A DNA stretch of 64,000 bases from Rahnella variigena (lineage in GTDB: Bacteria; Pseudomonadota; Gammaproteobacteria; Enterobacterales; Enterobacteriaceae). Where the stretch lies: the NCBI RefSeq assembly GCF_003610915.1, contig NZ_NSDJ01000001.1, positions 4,650,001 through 4,714,000 of the forward strand, written 5' to 3'. A program made the translations under genes and the position numbers. The notes below the pieces were generated by a model, which searched no databases, was not told the origin of the DNA, and saw nothing but the letters and a program-made list of their open reading frames with translations. Every line of letters starts with the position of its first letter. The stretch's first letter is position 1. Below, one piece after another: positions 9,960 through 18,630 of the stretch.

Positions 9960-11240
9960 TTAACGTAGCAAAAACTCAACAGCATCCACATCCATCACTG
10001 CGACATTTTTCAGCTTCGCGACATCCTGACGTTCAATAAAATAGTTATCGATAAAAAGACTCTTCTCAGGAATATAAAATGACTTCTTATCTGTACTTTC
10101 CGTTAAATGAATAACCTGATCGAATAAAGACTCAGCAATGACAGACTGACGCAGGGTATCAACAGGATCGCTGATATGCCGGGTAATCAGGTGAAGTGAT
10201 TTTCCCTGTGCTTTGCATTGATAAAGTAATGCCATCACAGCCGGAACCGCATGACCGTTAATGATTAGCGTATCGTCGAGATCAATAAAAACATGTTCAA
10301 CAGGAATATCGATACGGCTGACGGTTTTAACGGATCTGTCAACCAGAGTGATATGTTCACTGGCGAGCGGCGTTATACTGCGCTCAAGAAAATCATGCAG
10401 CGTCATCAGAGGTAAATTAATTCCACGCGCGCGCTGGAAAACCATTGTGCCTGCAATACGGCAAGATATTTCCAGCAACTTCCATTTGCCATATTTATCT
10501 TTTTTTAACTGAACAAACCATGGACCACGGAACACCAGGCGGGAATTTATCGTGGTAATGATGTCCATGATTTCATCATCCGGGTTCTGTTTTTGCGAAC
10601 GCATACTGATACCGGCACGTACACGTTCCCGGCTGCGCGGCCCTGCCCAGATGAGTTGCCTTTTTCGATCAGTGAAACAATCGACCGTGATTTCTTCACC
10701 GGGCAGAAACTCCACCACCAGTGGCTGAGGAACGTTTTTAATGGCCTGAAGTAACTGAGCAGCATCGTCTACCCTCTGAACATCCTTTCCCCCCTGCCCG
10801 CAATCCGGTTTAATCAGCACCGGCCATTCTGCAACGGGATATTCCGGGTGATAACAGGCGGGCACCCAGCGACAATCCTGGAAAAGCGCATAGGTTTCAC
10901 TTTTATAGCGGGTAATTTGTGCAGTGGTGGCATTGCCATTCACCAGATAAAAACCCTGCCGCTGCGCCAGTAGCGCAAGTTTTACGGCCACACTGTCATG
11001 GGTAGCAAAAACAATATCCGTCTGGCACTCTTCTAACAGGGCCAGAAAAGCATCGTCAAAACTTTCGTCATCAATCAGCGGCAAATCGCCCCGGTAATTT
11101 TCGAACCTGAATTCACCATGATCGCTGACGCCTGACGCCCCCACTAACTGATTAACATGCACGGAATACCGGAGTGCCTGATATATTTCACCCGCATTCT
11201 CCGAGCCGCAGGGGAATACTAAAACGTTTAATTTTTTCAT
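9960..11240 (-). CDS. ATP-grasp ligase fused to a HAD-superfamily domain
   Basis: A 426-residue two-domain protein. Residues 1-300 look like an ATP-grasp enzyme of the carbamoyl-phosphate-synthase-like type: a Rossmann-like start (LNVLVFPCGSENAGEIYQAL), a nucleotide-binding KPDCGQGGKDV loop (about 144-154), VVEFLPGEEITVD (175-187) and the metal-binding LLEISCRIAGT (255-265). Residues 316-426 are HAD-like: FIDLDDTLI (D320 and D322), SLHLITRH for motif II, and SLFIDNYF for motif IV. Such proteins join an amino group and a carboxylate using ATP, with an aspartyl-phosphate hydrolase or recognition module attached. An amide-forming step on an amino sugar is an inference from the context. The start at 11240 has no strong ribosome site but fits the operon spacing. 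Confidence 0.82.
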   Translation of the reverse strand: MKKLNVLVFPCGSENAGEIYQALRYSVHVNQLVGASGVSDHGEFRFENYRGDLPLIDDESFDDAFLALLEECQTDIVFATHDSVAVKLALLAQRQGFYLVNGNATTAQITRYKSETYALFQDCRWVPACYHPEYPVAEWPVLIKPDCGQGGKDVQRVDDAAQLLQAIKNVPQPLVVEFLPGEEITVDCFTDRKRQLIWAGPRSRERVRAGISMRSQKQNPDDEIMDIITTINSRLVFRGPWFVQLKKDKYGKWKLLEISCRIAGTMVFQRARGINLPLMTLHDFLERSITPLASEHITLVDRSVKTVSRIDIPVEHVFIDLDDTLIINGHAVPAVMALLYQCKAQGKSLHLITRHISDPVDTLRQSVIAESLFDQVIHLTESTDKKSFYIPEKSLFIDNYFIERQDVAKLKNVAVMDVDAVEFLLR

Positions 11241-11254
11241 TTAATTTTTTTAAT

Positions 11255-12244
11255 TTAAACACCCGCAGACGGGTTAAGAAAATCAGCGACTTTCTCAACA
11301 ATGAATTCCATTTCCGCAATGCCATATCTTTGATCGACAGGTAAAGGGATCAGATGATGAATAAAGTCGCTCTCAATGCCTGATGGCATCACTCTGCGGG
11401 CTGCATCATGCCAGTACGAAGGCGTGTAAATACGTTCATTAGTTAAGAACTGACGCAGGCCGGATGTTCTGTTCAAAAAGGGATAACAAAGAGCCCCGTT
11501 GGCAGCAGCTTTATCAAAGGCAGCCTCGTTAAAGCGTCCGAGGTGCTGATGCAGGAACTGAAAATTTTCGTTCCTCGCCTTTCGGCATTGCTGATAATCA
11601 ATCGTTTTTAACAGTGTTTCCGTCAGCTGAGACATGGCAGACGGCGCCTGTGTAAACGTCTCTTCTGCCTGCTGATAGGCCGCAAAACCAGACTCCGCGT
11701 TCTCTGCCAGTCGCCGCAACAAATGCGCCGAGCGGTTCAGGGAAACCAGCGGGTCAGTTTGCGGCACATCCACAGGTAATGACGTTGCCAGCAGGCCACC
11801 GTCAGGAACACCGAAGAATTTTCTCGGTGAATACAGCGTTGCCAGACAATCGCCGGGCGGGGAATAAAAGGCCTGGGAATGATCAAGGATGAGATGACGG
11901 GGATTAAACCGGGCGAGCATTTTTTGCTCCTGAACATCACATAACCCGAAATAGTTGACCCACAATACCCATTCATTCTCCGCTGGCACCACCTCTGAGT
12001 CCGGCATCAACTGGCTATCCAGCGAATAATATTTCACCGGGATCTGCAATGTTTCCAGGGGTGAAAGCATCGCATCACAGATATAGCGCGGCACCCACAC
12101 TGCATCGGGTTTGCCTGACACCAGCAATGCGTAAAAAGCACCACGGGCAGACGAAAATAACGCTAAATTCGGATAAAAATGCGCCTGCAAGCGGGGAAGC
12201 TCAAGGGGGAAATATCCCCCGATAGCATCTGAGAATTTAGTCAT
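11255..12244 (-). CDS. DegT-type PLP-fold protein (short sugar-aminotransferase homologue)
   Basis: A 329-residue protein with the DegT/StrS fold: SSARGAFYALLVSG (about 31-44), VWVPRYICDAML (49-60), LILDHSQAFYSP with aspartate D121, and the probable PLP lysine K142 in YSPRKFFGVPDGGLL. It is about 50 residues shorter than the aminotransferase at the end of the operon and clearly divergent from it. It may be an aminotransferase for a different substrate or a non-aminating PLP enzyme; the presence of lysine and aspartate argues that it binds PLP. The ATG at 12244 overlaps the end of the glycosyltransferase gene by 8 bases (ATGACTAA), with no ribosome site of its own, so translation is probably coupled. 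Confidence 0.78.
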   Translation of the reverse strand: MTKFSDAIGGYFPLELPRLQAHFYPNLALFSSARGAFYALLVSGKPDAVWVPRYICDAMLSPLETLQIPVKYYSLDSQLMPDSEVVPAENEWVLWVNYFGLCDVQEQKMLARFNPRHLILDHSQAFYSPPGDCLATLYSPRKFFGVPDGGLLATSLPVDVPQTDPLVSLNRSAHLLRRLAENAESGFAAYQQAEETFTQAPSAMSQLTETLLKTIDYQQCRKARNENFQFLHQHLGRFNEAAFDKAAANGALCYPFLNRTSGLRQFLTNERIYTPSYWHDAARRVMPSGIESDFIHHLIPLPVDQRYGIAEMEFIVEKVADFLNPSAGV

Positions 12245-15200
12245 CGGCAAGGACTATGGCTTGTGCGGGCAACCCTTGCTGGTGCAAGCTCCAGGCCTGT
12301 TCGAGGACTTTTTCAAAATAGAATGCGCGATGGCTGACTCTTTTTTCTCTTTCCAAAATACGGTCACGAAGAGACAAGCGCACACTGTTCAGATGCTCAA
12401 ACTGTTCATTGAACGCGACAGCTTTCGCCACGTACTCATCGGTTGAACTCGCGACAAACTCATCAAGCCCCAGGAATTTCATTGCTGCGCCGGCCTGACG
12501 TGACACGACACTGTCGCCTGCCAGTGTCAGCGACGGGACGCCCATCCAGCTGGCATGGTTGGTGGTTGTACCGCCGGTATATGGGAAGGTATCGAGGATA
12601 ATATCCACGTCATTATGCATTTGCAGATAAGGCCCAAATCCGCACTTCAGACGGGCAATAATTTGCTCCCTGCGGACTCCACGGCTTTCAAACTCCAGCA
12701 TGTATTTTTCAATCATTTCCTCATCGCTCATTGACGCGAAAAGTAATCTGGCATCAGGAAGCTGAGTTAATATTTCTGCCCATGTATCGAGCACAGCGGC
12801 GGTAATTTTTTGCGGACGGTTAAACGTGGCAAACGTGATATACCCATTTTTGAGCGCAGGAAGAGCATTAACATCTATATTGTAATCAGCAGGTTCGAAT
12901 TGCTTAGCCGCAGGTAAATAAGCCAGTTTCTCGGTAAAGTGACTGTCTAATACCCCCGGCCCGGCAAAATTGCTGTCAATAAGATAGTAATCCATCTCTT
13001 TTACGCCGGTAGTCCCCGGATATCCTATCCACGACATCTGAACCGGCGCCGGTTTCAGACCAAAAACAGGTAAGCGGTTGAATGCCGTATGGCCCGATAA
13101 GTCGATCAGGATATCAATCCCATCCGCTGCAATTTTCTCTGCCAGCTCAATATGACTCAGACTTTTAACGTCATTCCATTCTGAAGATAATGCCGCATAA
13201 AGCTGTGTATGGCGGTCATTAGACGGAGAAACATTGTAGCCAATGACGTCAAAGCGGGTTTTATCGATTGAACTGAGCACAGGATAGATGAAGTTACTCA
13301 CCGGATGGTCCCTGAAGTCACCCGATACAAAACCAACCCGCAGGCGGGGATTGTCATTCACTAAAACCGGGCGTTCAACCGTCTTATTTTTCGCCCACGC
13401 GCTCAGCTTTTGACCGTACTTCTGATGCTCGGCAAGGATTTCTTCTGGCGAACATTGATGATCGTGAAGAATGACAAAAAGCATGTTGCTGTAATTGGCA
13501 AAATATCCGAGTGAAGACTCAGACAATCTCACACCTTTTTCCAGATATTCTCTGGCTTCACGCATCTGATTACGTTCGCTCAGCACATTGCCTAATTTGA
13601 GCAGGTATGTTGCGTTATTACTGTTCATGTCTGCGGCTTTACGTGCGCAGTATTCATATTTCAGGCTGTTACGCAGATCGTTATAAACTTTACCCAGTAA
13701 ATCCCACGCTTCAGCATTTTTCGGGTAATTTCTCAGCAAATGCTGTGCAACCTTTTTAGGATAATGACGATCATTGAGTTTTGAGAGACACAATACAATA
13801 CCGCTGTAAAATTCAAACACCCCCGAATTGATCGACAACCCTTTGGTAAGGCATCTTAATGCCTCATCGACATTATTGGCCTGATGATAAATAGAGGATA
13901 TATCGCTTAACAACGTAACACTGTCCGGGTATCTGGCTCTCAGTTCTTCCATGATTTCAAAAGATTCCTGAACATGCCCGGATAAATACAAGCCTTTCAC
14001 TTTACTCAGTGCTTTCTGGTCTACATCATTTTCTGTTTTTTTACTGAGGCTTTTATGACCGGCATGTTCCTGACGGAATCCCCCTTCCTTTGTGCTTGCG
14101 GAAAACAGCATTAAGCTTGAAATCCGACGTCGGGCGATATCCACATCTTGCAATGCCATGACCTGCTGATATAAGCGCAACCAGGCAATGTCTGAACCGG
14201 TTAGCAACCCTTTGCTCACCAGATCCATCGCCAGCATATAACTTTCCTCATCTGAAAGACGTAAACCAGACTGAACAAACCCGGCTTCACTTTTCTTCAG
14301 AACAGCCTTCTCCCCCCACAGATTCTCTGATTCGATGTATCCGCACTCGGGCCAGATAATGTTGTCAGTCGGATAAATCAGCTTCAGATTGCCAAAGCGT
14401 GAGAGGTTATAAGGTGAAGGCGTTAAAGACGCATAAATACCTGAAACGTTTTCAATATATAATGCCTGCAGTGTTTTAATCACATTGCCGGCATGCTGTT
14501 CAGGTTCTTCTGGCAAATACGTATTCTTTATAATCTGCTGCGTACTGACACTCAGCGGCCAGCTGTTTCCCATTACATCAAGTATCCGCCCCAGCAAATC
14601 ATTATCTGAAGTCAGGGATTCTCCCTGGCGATTATAGAAAGTTATTGCATCCGCTTGTCTTTGATAATTTCCCGCCCAGTGTAAATTTTCAATTTCGCTG
14701 AATTGCATCTGTTCATGAATCACTGATTGATTATTTCTTGAAATCAATAGACTAAAGCGAACCTGCCGGTCGACGGCAAAGTCCAGATATTGCTGCGCGG
14801 TGATTTTATCGAGTCGTTCTGTGGCCGTTGTGTGTACAGTGGCGACTTCTTTCCCGTAGTGCTGCGCTATTTCATACTGAGGCGTGATATCTCCGACGTA
14901 AGCAATATTTGATTTTATAATGTCGTTATTAAAATTAATCAGATAGCGTGCATCGTTTTTACTGTAAATATAACGTACAGCCAGCTCTGCATCCGGCAAT
15001 GATAATGCTTCAGTGATACGCTCTTTCAGGGCACCGTCTGAATGCGCAATATTCATAAATCCCAGCATCGCTCTTGCTGAGGAGATTTTCTCTTCATCGC
15101 TGACTGAATTTTGGGTGTGCAGTGCAATGGCCTCACGCAATGTATCAGTGACCTGTGCGCCCGGTAACGTATTCCACTTAACTGCGATAATTCCCTGTTC

Positions 15201-15587
15201 TGTTAAATGTTGCTCACAGAAACTCAGCAATGAATAACGGGTATCCTCATCCAGCAGGCTGAAGAGTTGCTGAATAATAATGTAATCGAACTTACCCGGA
15301 TCAATGGAAAACAAATCCTGTAAACCCAGGCAATATAAATGGGTATTTTCAATTCCAAAGGCGGAAACCTTCTGTTGTCCTTCTCTGACAGAATCAGGGT
15401 CAACATCTATTCCTGCTGACGAACTTAAAGGATTCGCAACGGCAAAGCGAATGAGATCCTCGCCCTCGCCACAACCGATCTCGAGAACGTTCGCCGTTTT
15501 CGGATCAGCGCCTTTTACGCCATACATTGCCGCTGAGGTATAAATACCGGCAGGAGAAAAGTGATGAGATGAATACAAATCTTTCAA
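12237..15587 (-). CDS. Methyltransferase-TPR-OGT fusion, probable flagellin O-glycosyltransferase
   Basis: A 1116-residue multidomain protein. Residues about 1-170 are a class I methyltransferase (NVLEIGCGEGEDL at 33-45, then GIDVDPDSV). Residues about 200-500 resemble the regulatory domain that often follows it. Residues about 555-725 hold TPR-like helical pairs (for example NAEAWDLLGKVYNDLRNSLK and NATYLLKLGNVLSERNQMRE). Residues 746-1116 are an O-GlcNAc-transferase-like domain: VGFVSGDFRDHP with H761, SWIGYPGTTG, FATFNRPQKI with K927, and DTFPYTGGTTTNHASWMGVP. OGT-like enzymes transfer sugar from a UDP- or dTDP-sugar to Ser/Thr of folded proteins, and bacterial homologues near flagellar genes glycosylate flagellin. 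It is the first gene of the operon. It appears more A+T-rich by eye than the flagellar genes. Confidence 0.85.
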   Translation of the reverse strand: MKDLYSSHHFSPAGIYTSAAMYGVKGADPKTANVLEIGCGEGEDLIRFAVANPLSSSAGIDVDPDSVREGQQKVSAFGIENTHLYCLGLQDLFSIDPGKFDYIIIQQLFSLLDEDTRYSLLSFCEQHLTEQGIIAVKWNTLPGAQVTDTLREAIALHTQNSVSDEEKISSARAMLGFMNIAHSDGALKERITEALSLPDAELAVRYIYSKNDARYLINFNNDIIKSNIAYVGDITPQYEIAQHYGKEVATVHTTATERLDKITAQQYLDFAVDRQVRFSLLISRNNQSVIHEQMQFSEIENLHWAGNYQRQADAITFYNRQGESLTSDNDLLGRILDVMGNSWPLSVSTQQIIKNTYLPEEPEQHAGNVIKTLQALYIENVSGIYASLTPSPYNLSRFGNLKLIYPTDNIIWPECGYIESENLWGEKAVLKKSEAGFVQSGLRLSDEESYMLAMDLVSKGLLTGSDIAWLRLYQQVMALQDVDIARRRISSLMLFSASTKEGGFRQEHAGHKSLSKKTENDVDQKALSKVKGLYLSGHVQESFEIMEELRARYPDSVTLLSDISSIYHQANNVDEALRCLTKGLSINSGVFEFYSGIVLCLSKLNDRHYPKKVAQHLLRNYPKNAEAWDLLGKVYNDLRNSLKYEYCARKAADMNSNNATYLLKLGNVLSERNQMREAREYLEKGVRLSESSLGYFANYSNMLFVILHDHQCSPEEILAEHQKYGQKLSAWAKNKTVERPVLVNDNPRLRVGFVSGDFRDHPVSNFIYPVLSSIDKTRFDVIGYNVSPSNDRHTQLYAALSSEWNDVKSLSHIELAEKIAADGIDILIDLSGHTAFNRLPVFGLKPAPVQMSWIGYPGTTGVKEMDYYLIDSNFAGPGVLDSHFTEKLAYLPAAKQFEPADYNIDVNALPALKNGYITFATFNRPQKITAAVLDTWAEILTQLPDARLLFASMSDEEMIEKYMLEFESRGVRREQIIARLKCGFGPYLQMHNDVDIILDTFPYTGGTTTNHASWMGVPSLTLAGDSVVSRQAGAAMKFLGLDEFVASSTDEYVAKAVAFNEQFEHLNSVRLSLRDRILEREKRVSHRAFYFEKVLEQAWSLHQQGLPAQAIVLADD

Positions 15588-15635
15588 AATATAAATCCTG
15601 TTATCTCAAATTTGTTTTAGTTATCTGTAAGCAAA

Positions 15636-15643
15636 GCTACCGC
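15636..15643 (-). promoter_or_regulatory. Possible ops element (RfaH recruitment) in the glycosylation-operon leader
   Basis: On the minus strand GCGGTAGC lies about 50 bases before the first start codon of the island. In the 12-base frame of the E. coli ops (GGCGGTAGCGTG) it matches at 9 of 12 positions, including the whole GCGGTAGC hairpin core. A chance 8-base match is expected about once or twice per window, so only the position supports it. Confidence 0.4.
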
Positions 15644-15766
15644 ACGACTCGCGCAATGCAGCCTTATTTTTTACACAGTAATAATATGGGGGTATTTTAT
15701 CATCAGAACCCAAGAGTCCATTGTTTGAAAAGATGACAACTTAACGACCAAATAGAGTTATCAGGT

Positions 15767-15800
15767 AAAAAAAACGGAAGAGACATATCTGCCTCTTCCG
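15767..15800 (-). terminator. mcp1 rho-independent terminator
   Basis: Minus-strand hairpin CGGAAGAG ... CTCTTCCG (8 bp, 10-base loop) followed by eight T residues. It starts 25 bp after the chemoreceptor stop codon and separates the flagellar operon from the modification island, which therefore needs its own promoter in 15588-15766. Confidence 0.92.
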
Positions 15801-15825
15801 GTAATAACGTGAGTCATCAAATTAA

Positions 15826-17502
15826 TTAAAATTCGGTCCAGGCACCTTCCGTTGTGCTGACGTCTTTTTTAAATACAGGTTCTTTCACCTGAGTGTTTTT
15901 CTTAATCCGGCCCGTCTTACGGACAGGTTCTCCGTGGGCAGACTCCTCCATCACTGGCTGTGTTGCATTATCGGCTTTTTCCACACGGAAGAAGGAGACG
16001 ATATCAAACAGGTGCCGGGCATTATTATTTAGGTTTTGAGTGATTACGGATGATTCTTCCACCATTGCCGCATTCTGCTGAGTGGCTAAATCCATTTCAT
16101 TCACTGCCATCGCTATCTGGGAAACACCTGTACTTTGTTCTTCAGAAGCCTGGGTTATTTCCTGCATGATATTGCTGACGTGGGTGACGGACGTGACAAT
16201 CTCATGCATCGTTTTACCTGCATCTTCTATCAGGCGCGCACCGTCATCGACGTTTTTAACAGACTCATTGATCAGCAGGTTAATTTCTTTTGCCGCATCG
16301 GCACTGCGGGCTGCAAGATTGCGAACTTCACTGGCGACAACGGAGAAACCGCGGCCCTGCTCACCGGCACGCGCAGCTTCAACCGCGGCATTCAGTGCCA
16401 GAATATTCGTCTGATTGGCAATGCCATCAATCACGCCATTGATTTCAGAAATTTTGCGGGCACTTTTGGAAATTTTATCCATTGTGGAAACCACATTGGC
16501 CATCACCGAAGATCCGTTATCCGCAGTGGTACGTGCCTGCTGAGACAGCAGGTTTGCCTGACGTGCATTTTCAGCATTGTTAGACACGGTGGTTTTAATT
16601 TCTTCCATGCTCGCGGCGGTCTGTTGCAGTGCGCTGGCTTGTTCTTCAGTTCGGGAAGCCAGATCGTGGTTACCGGTATCGATTTCCGAAGCATCGGTTC
16701 TGATGTTACCCGATGTAAGACGGACGGAAGTAATAATCCCGCTCAGTGATCCTTTCATGTTCTGCAGCGATTCCAGCATCACACCAATTTCGTTGCGAGC
16801 CCCTGTTTCAAACTCATGGAACAACTCGCCGGAGCTGATTTTATCCAGCATGGATGACGCTGTTTGCAGACGATTGAACACAAATCGTTTGATAAGAATA
16901 AATGACAGACATGAGATACAGACAGTCAATGCCAGAAGAATTCCTGAGGTGATCAGGAATGCAAGACGGTCTGCAGAAAACTTGTCAGTAATATTGCTCT
17001 CAACCTTCACGCTATAATCTGCGTATTCCTGTACTGCGTCATCCAGCGCATTTTCCAGCTTGCCGTTATCGAAGCCGGTATTGTTGTAAGCTTCGAGAGA
17101 ACGCATATTATTGGTGTAGTTTTCAATTAATGCGTTAAATTTATTATAAACATTGTTCGAAAAAACTTTGCCCTCTTCACTGTTTTCAGCAGCGCGCTGA
17201 AAATTACTGGCATGACGCTGTGCATTTTTAATTCCTTCAGAAATTACTGCTGCTTTTTCTGCCAGTACCTCATGAGAAGCCGTCGGGTCATTGTACACAT
17301 AGTTAATATCCCCGCGAACAGAGCCAAGAAATGCACTCATGCGGCGTAACTCTCTAAGATTTTGAGACAGCGTTTTCATTTCATTGAAAGAATCACTGGC
17401 TTGTGACATGGATTTAAATGAAAAAACCGAGGTGATCACCAGGATAAAGCAAAGCAGGAATAAAATAGTCTTGATCAGGGTCGATATTTTGAAGGATGCC
17501 AT
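15826..17502 (-). CDS. Methyl-accepting chemotaxis protein (mcp1)
   Basis: Inner-membrane chemoreceptor of 558 residues. A transmembrane helix at about 8-30, a periplasmic four-helix-bundle-like sensor domain to about 172, a second transmembrane helix at about 174-200, a HAMP linker, then the methylation and signalling helices with the hairpin core [33 protein letters not shown]. The protein ends AWTEF, which fits the xWxxF tether used by CheR and CheB. The ligand is unknown. It lies 34 bp downstream of fliR and ends at a strong terminator, so it is probably the last gene of the fliLMNOPQR operon. I see no sigma-28 promoter of its own. Confidence 0.94.
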   Translation of the reverse strand: MASFKISTLIKTILFLLCFILVITSVFSFKSMSQASDSFNEMKTLSQNLRELRRMSAFLGSVRGDINYVYNDPTASHEVLAEKAAVISEGIKNAQRHASNFQRAAENSEEGKVFSNNVYNKFNALIENYTNNMRSLEAYNNTGFDNGKLENALDDAVQEYADYSVKVESNITDKFSADRLAFLITSGILLALTVCISCLSFILIKRFVFNRLQTASSMLDKISSGELFHEFETGARNEIGVMLESLQNMKGSLSGIITSVRLTSGNIRTDASEIDTGNHDLASRTEEQASALQQTAASMEEIKTTVSNNAENARQANLLSQQARTTADNGSSVMANVVSTMDKISKSARKISEINGVIDGIANQTNILALNAAVEAARAGEQGRGFSVVASEVRNLAARSADAAKEINLLINESVKNVDDGARLIEDAGKTMHEIVTSVTHVSNIMQEITQASEEQSTGVSQIAMAVNEMDLATQQNAAMVEESSVITQNLNNNARHLFDIVSFFRVEKADNATQPVMEESAHGEPVRKTGRIKKNTQVKEPVFKKDVSTTEGAWTEF

Positions 17503-17536
17503 TAAAGCCTCTGCAATAATCTACTATATAAAAAAT

Positions 17537-18316
17537 TCAGGTCAACAGAAGGATTATTTTTGTCAGTTGCTCAAAAATATCTTCCATCATATTTTCAAAA
17601 AACGGCGCAAGGGTGTACATGATCATCGACATCGCTATCATGCCAATACTCAGCGTCAGCGGAAAACCGACGACAAAGATGGAAAGCTGAGGCGTCAGGC
17701 GGTTAAGCAGTCCCAGCGTCAAATTCAGTGTCAGAAGCAGAGTGATAATGGGTAGCCCCAGCATCAGCCCGCATTTAAAGACCATTCCGGCGGTGTAAGT
17801 AATCGCTAACAAACCATCTGCGTTGATCGGCGTTGCACTGACTGGCAGTAATATAAAACTGTCCGCCAGGGTATTAAGCATCCATAAATGACCATTAAAA
17901 GTCAGAAACAGCAACGTCACGAGCAAATTCAGGATGCGGGAAATCACCGGCATATTTCCCCCCGCTGCCGGGTCAAAAAATGTGGCAAAGGATAATCCCA
18001 TTTGCAGACCGATAATCTCCCCGGCATTACGCACGGCCACGAAAATAAACTGCACCGTCAGCCCGATGGCTGCACCGATAATGAACTGTTGCGCGCCTAC
18101 CCATAATCCGGCGAAAGAAAAAATTTCAATGTGCGTGTTGGGCTGATGTTGTCCTATCAGTAATGAAATCACGATCGCCAACCCTATCTTGGCTTTCTTC
18201 CCGATGCCCTGCTCATTAAAAATTGGCGCGGTCGTGAATAAAGCCAGCACCCGCAGCATTGGCCAGAAATACTGGTTCATGACGGCATATAAGCTGGCAA
18301 CGGACAACGTAAGCAT
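17537..18316 (-). CDS. fliR: Flagellar export gate protein FliR
   Basis: Polytopic inner-membrane component of the flagellar type III export gate, assembling with FliP and FliQ into the helical pore under the MS ring. 259 residues, very hydrophobic; characteristic segments include VRNAGEIIGLQMGLSFATFFDP and GLLNRLTPQLSIFVVGFPL. The ATG at 18316 lies 2 bp after the fliQ stop. It is the last flagellar structural gene of fliLMNOPQR; a chemoreceptor follows 34 bp downstream. Confidence 0.97.
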   Translation of the reverse strand: MLTLSVASLYAVMNQYFWPMLRVLALFTTAPIFNEQGIGKKAKIGLAIVISLLIGQHQPNTHIEIFSFAGLWVGAQQFIIGAAIGLTVQFIFVAVRNAGEIIGLQMGLSFATFFDPAAGGNMPVISRILNLLVTLLFLTFNGHLWMLNTLADSFILLPVSATPINADGLLAITYTAGMVFKCGLMLGLPIITLLLTLNLTLGLLNRLTPQLSIFVVGFPLTLSIGMIAMSMIMYTLAPFFENMMEDIFEQLTKIILLLT

Positions 18317-18318
18317 AA

Positions 18319-18588
18319 CTATCCGATGACGTACGGCAAATTAGTAAAGAGCGTGCGCATATAATCCAGAAACAGATTTAGCATCCACGGCCCCATCAGA
18401 ATACCGACAGTCACGATCATCAGTATTTTTGGAATAAATGATAATGTCATTTCATTAATTTGCGTGGATGCCTGAAATATGCTGACCAGCAATCCGGTGA
18501 ACAATGCGGCAAATAACAAAGGTGCCGCAATCATTAACCCGACTTTCATGGCCTGAAACCCCATCGCCATTACACTTTCCGGTGTCAT
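18319..18588 (-). CDS. fliQ: Flagellar export gate protein FliQ
   Basis: 89-residue inner-membrane protein with two transmembrane helices, one of the FliP5Q4R1 export-gate subunits. It begins MTPESVMAMGFQAMKVGLMI and contains SIFQASTQINEMTLSFIPKI, the conserved region between the helices. Length and sequence are standard. It lies 42 bp after fliP and 2 bp before fliR. Confidence 0.97.
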   Translation of the reverse strand: MTPESVMAMGFQAMKVGLMIAAPLLFAALFTGLLVSIFQASTQINEMTLSFIPKILMIVTVGILMGPWMLNLFLDYMRTLFTNLPYVIG

Positions 18589-18630
18589 TTTTCGTCCTGT
18601 TTAACGGTTAACTTTTTAACTTTTCACGGC

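Noticed and set aside
6907..15825. Signs of a mobile element around the glycosylation island
   Set aside because: No transposase, integrase, tRNA gene, or direct or inverted flanking repeat could be seen; acquisition by transfer remains only a guess from its A+T-rich look.
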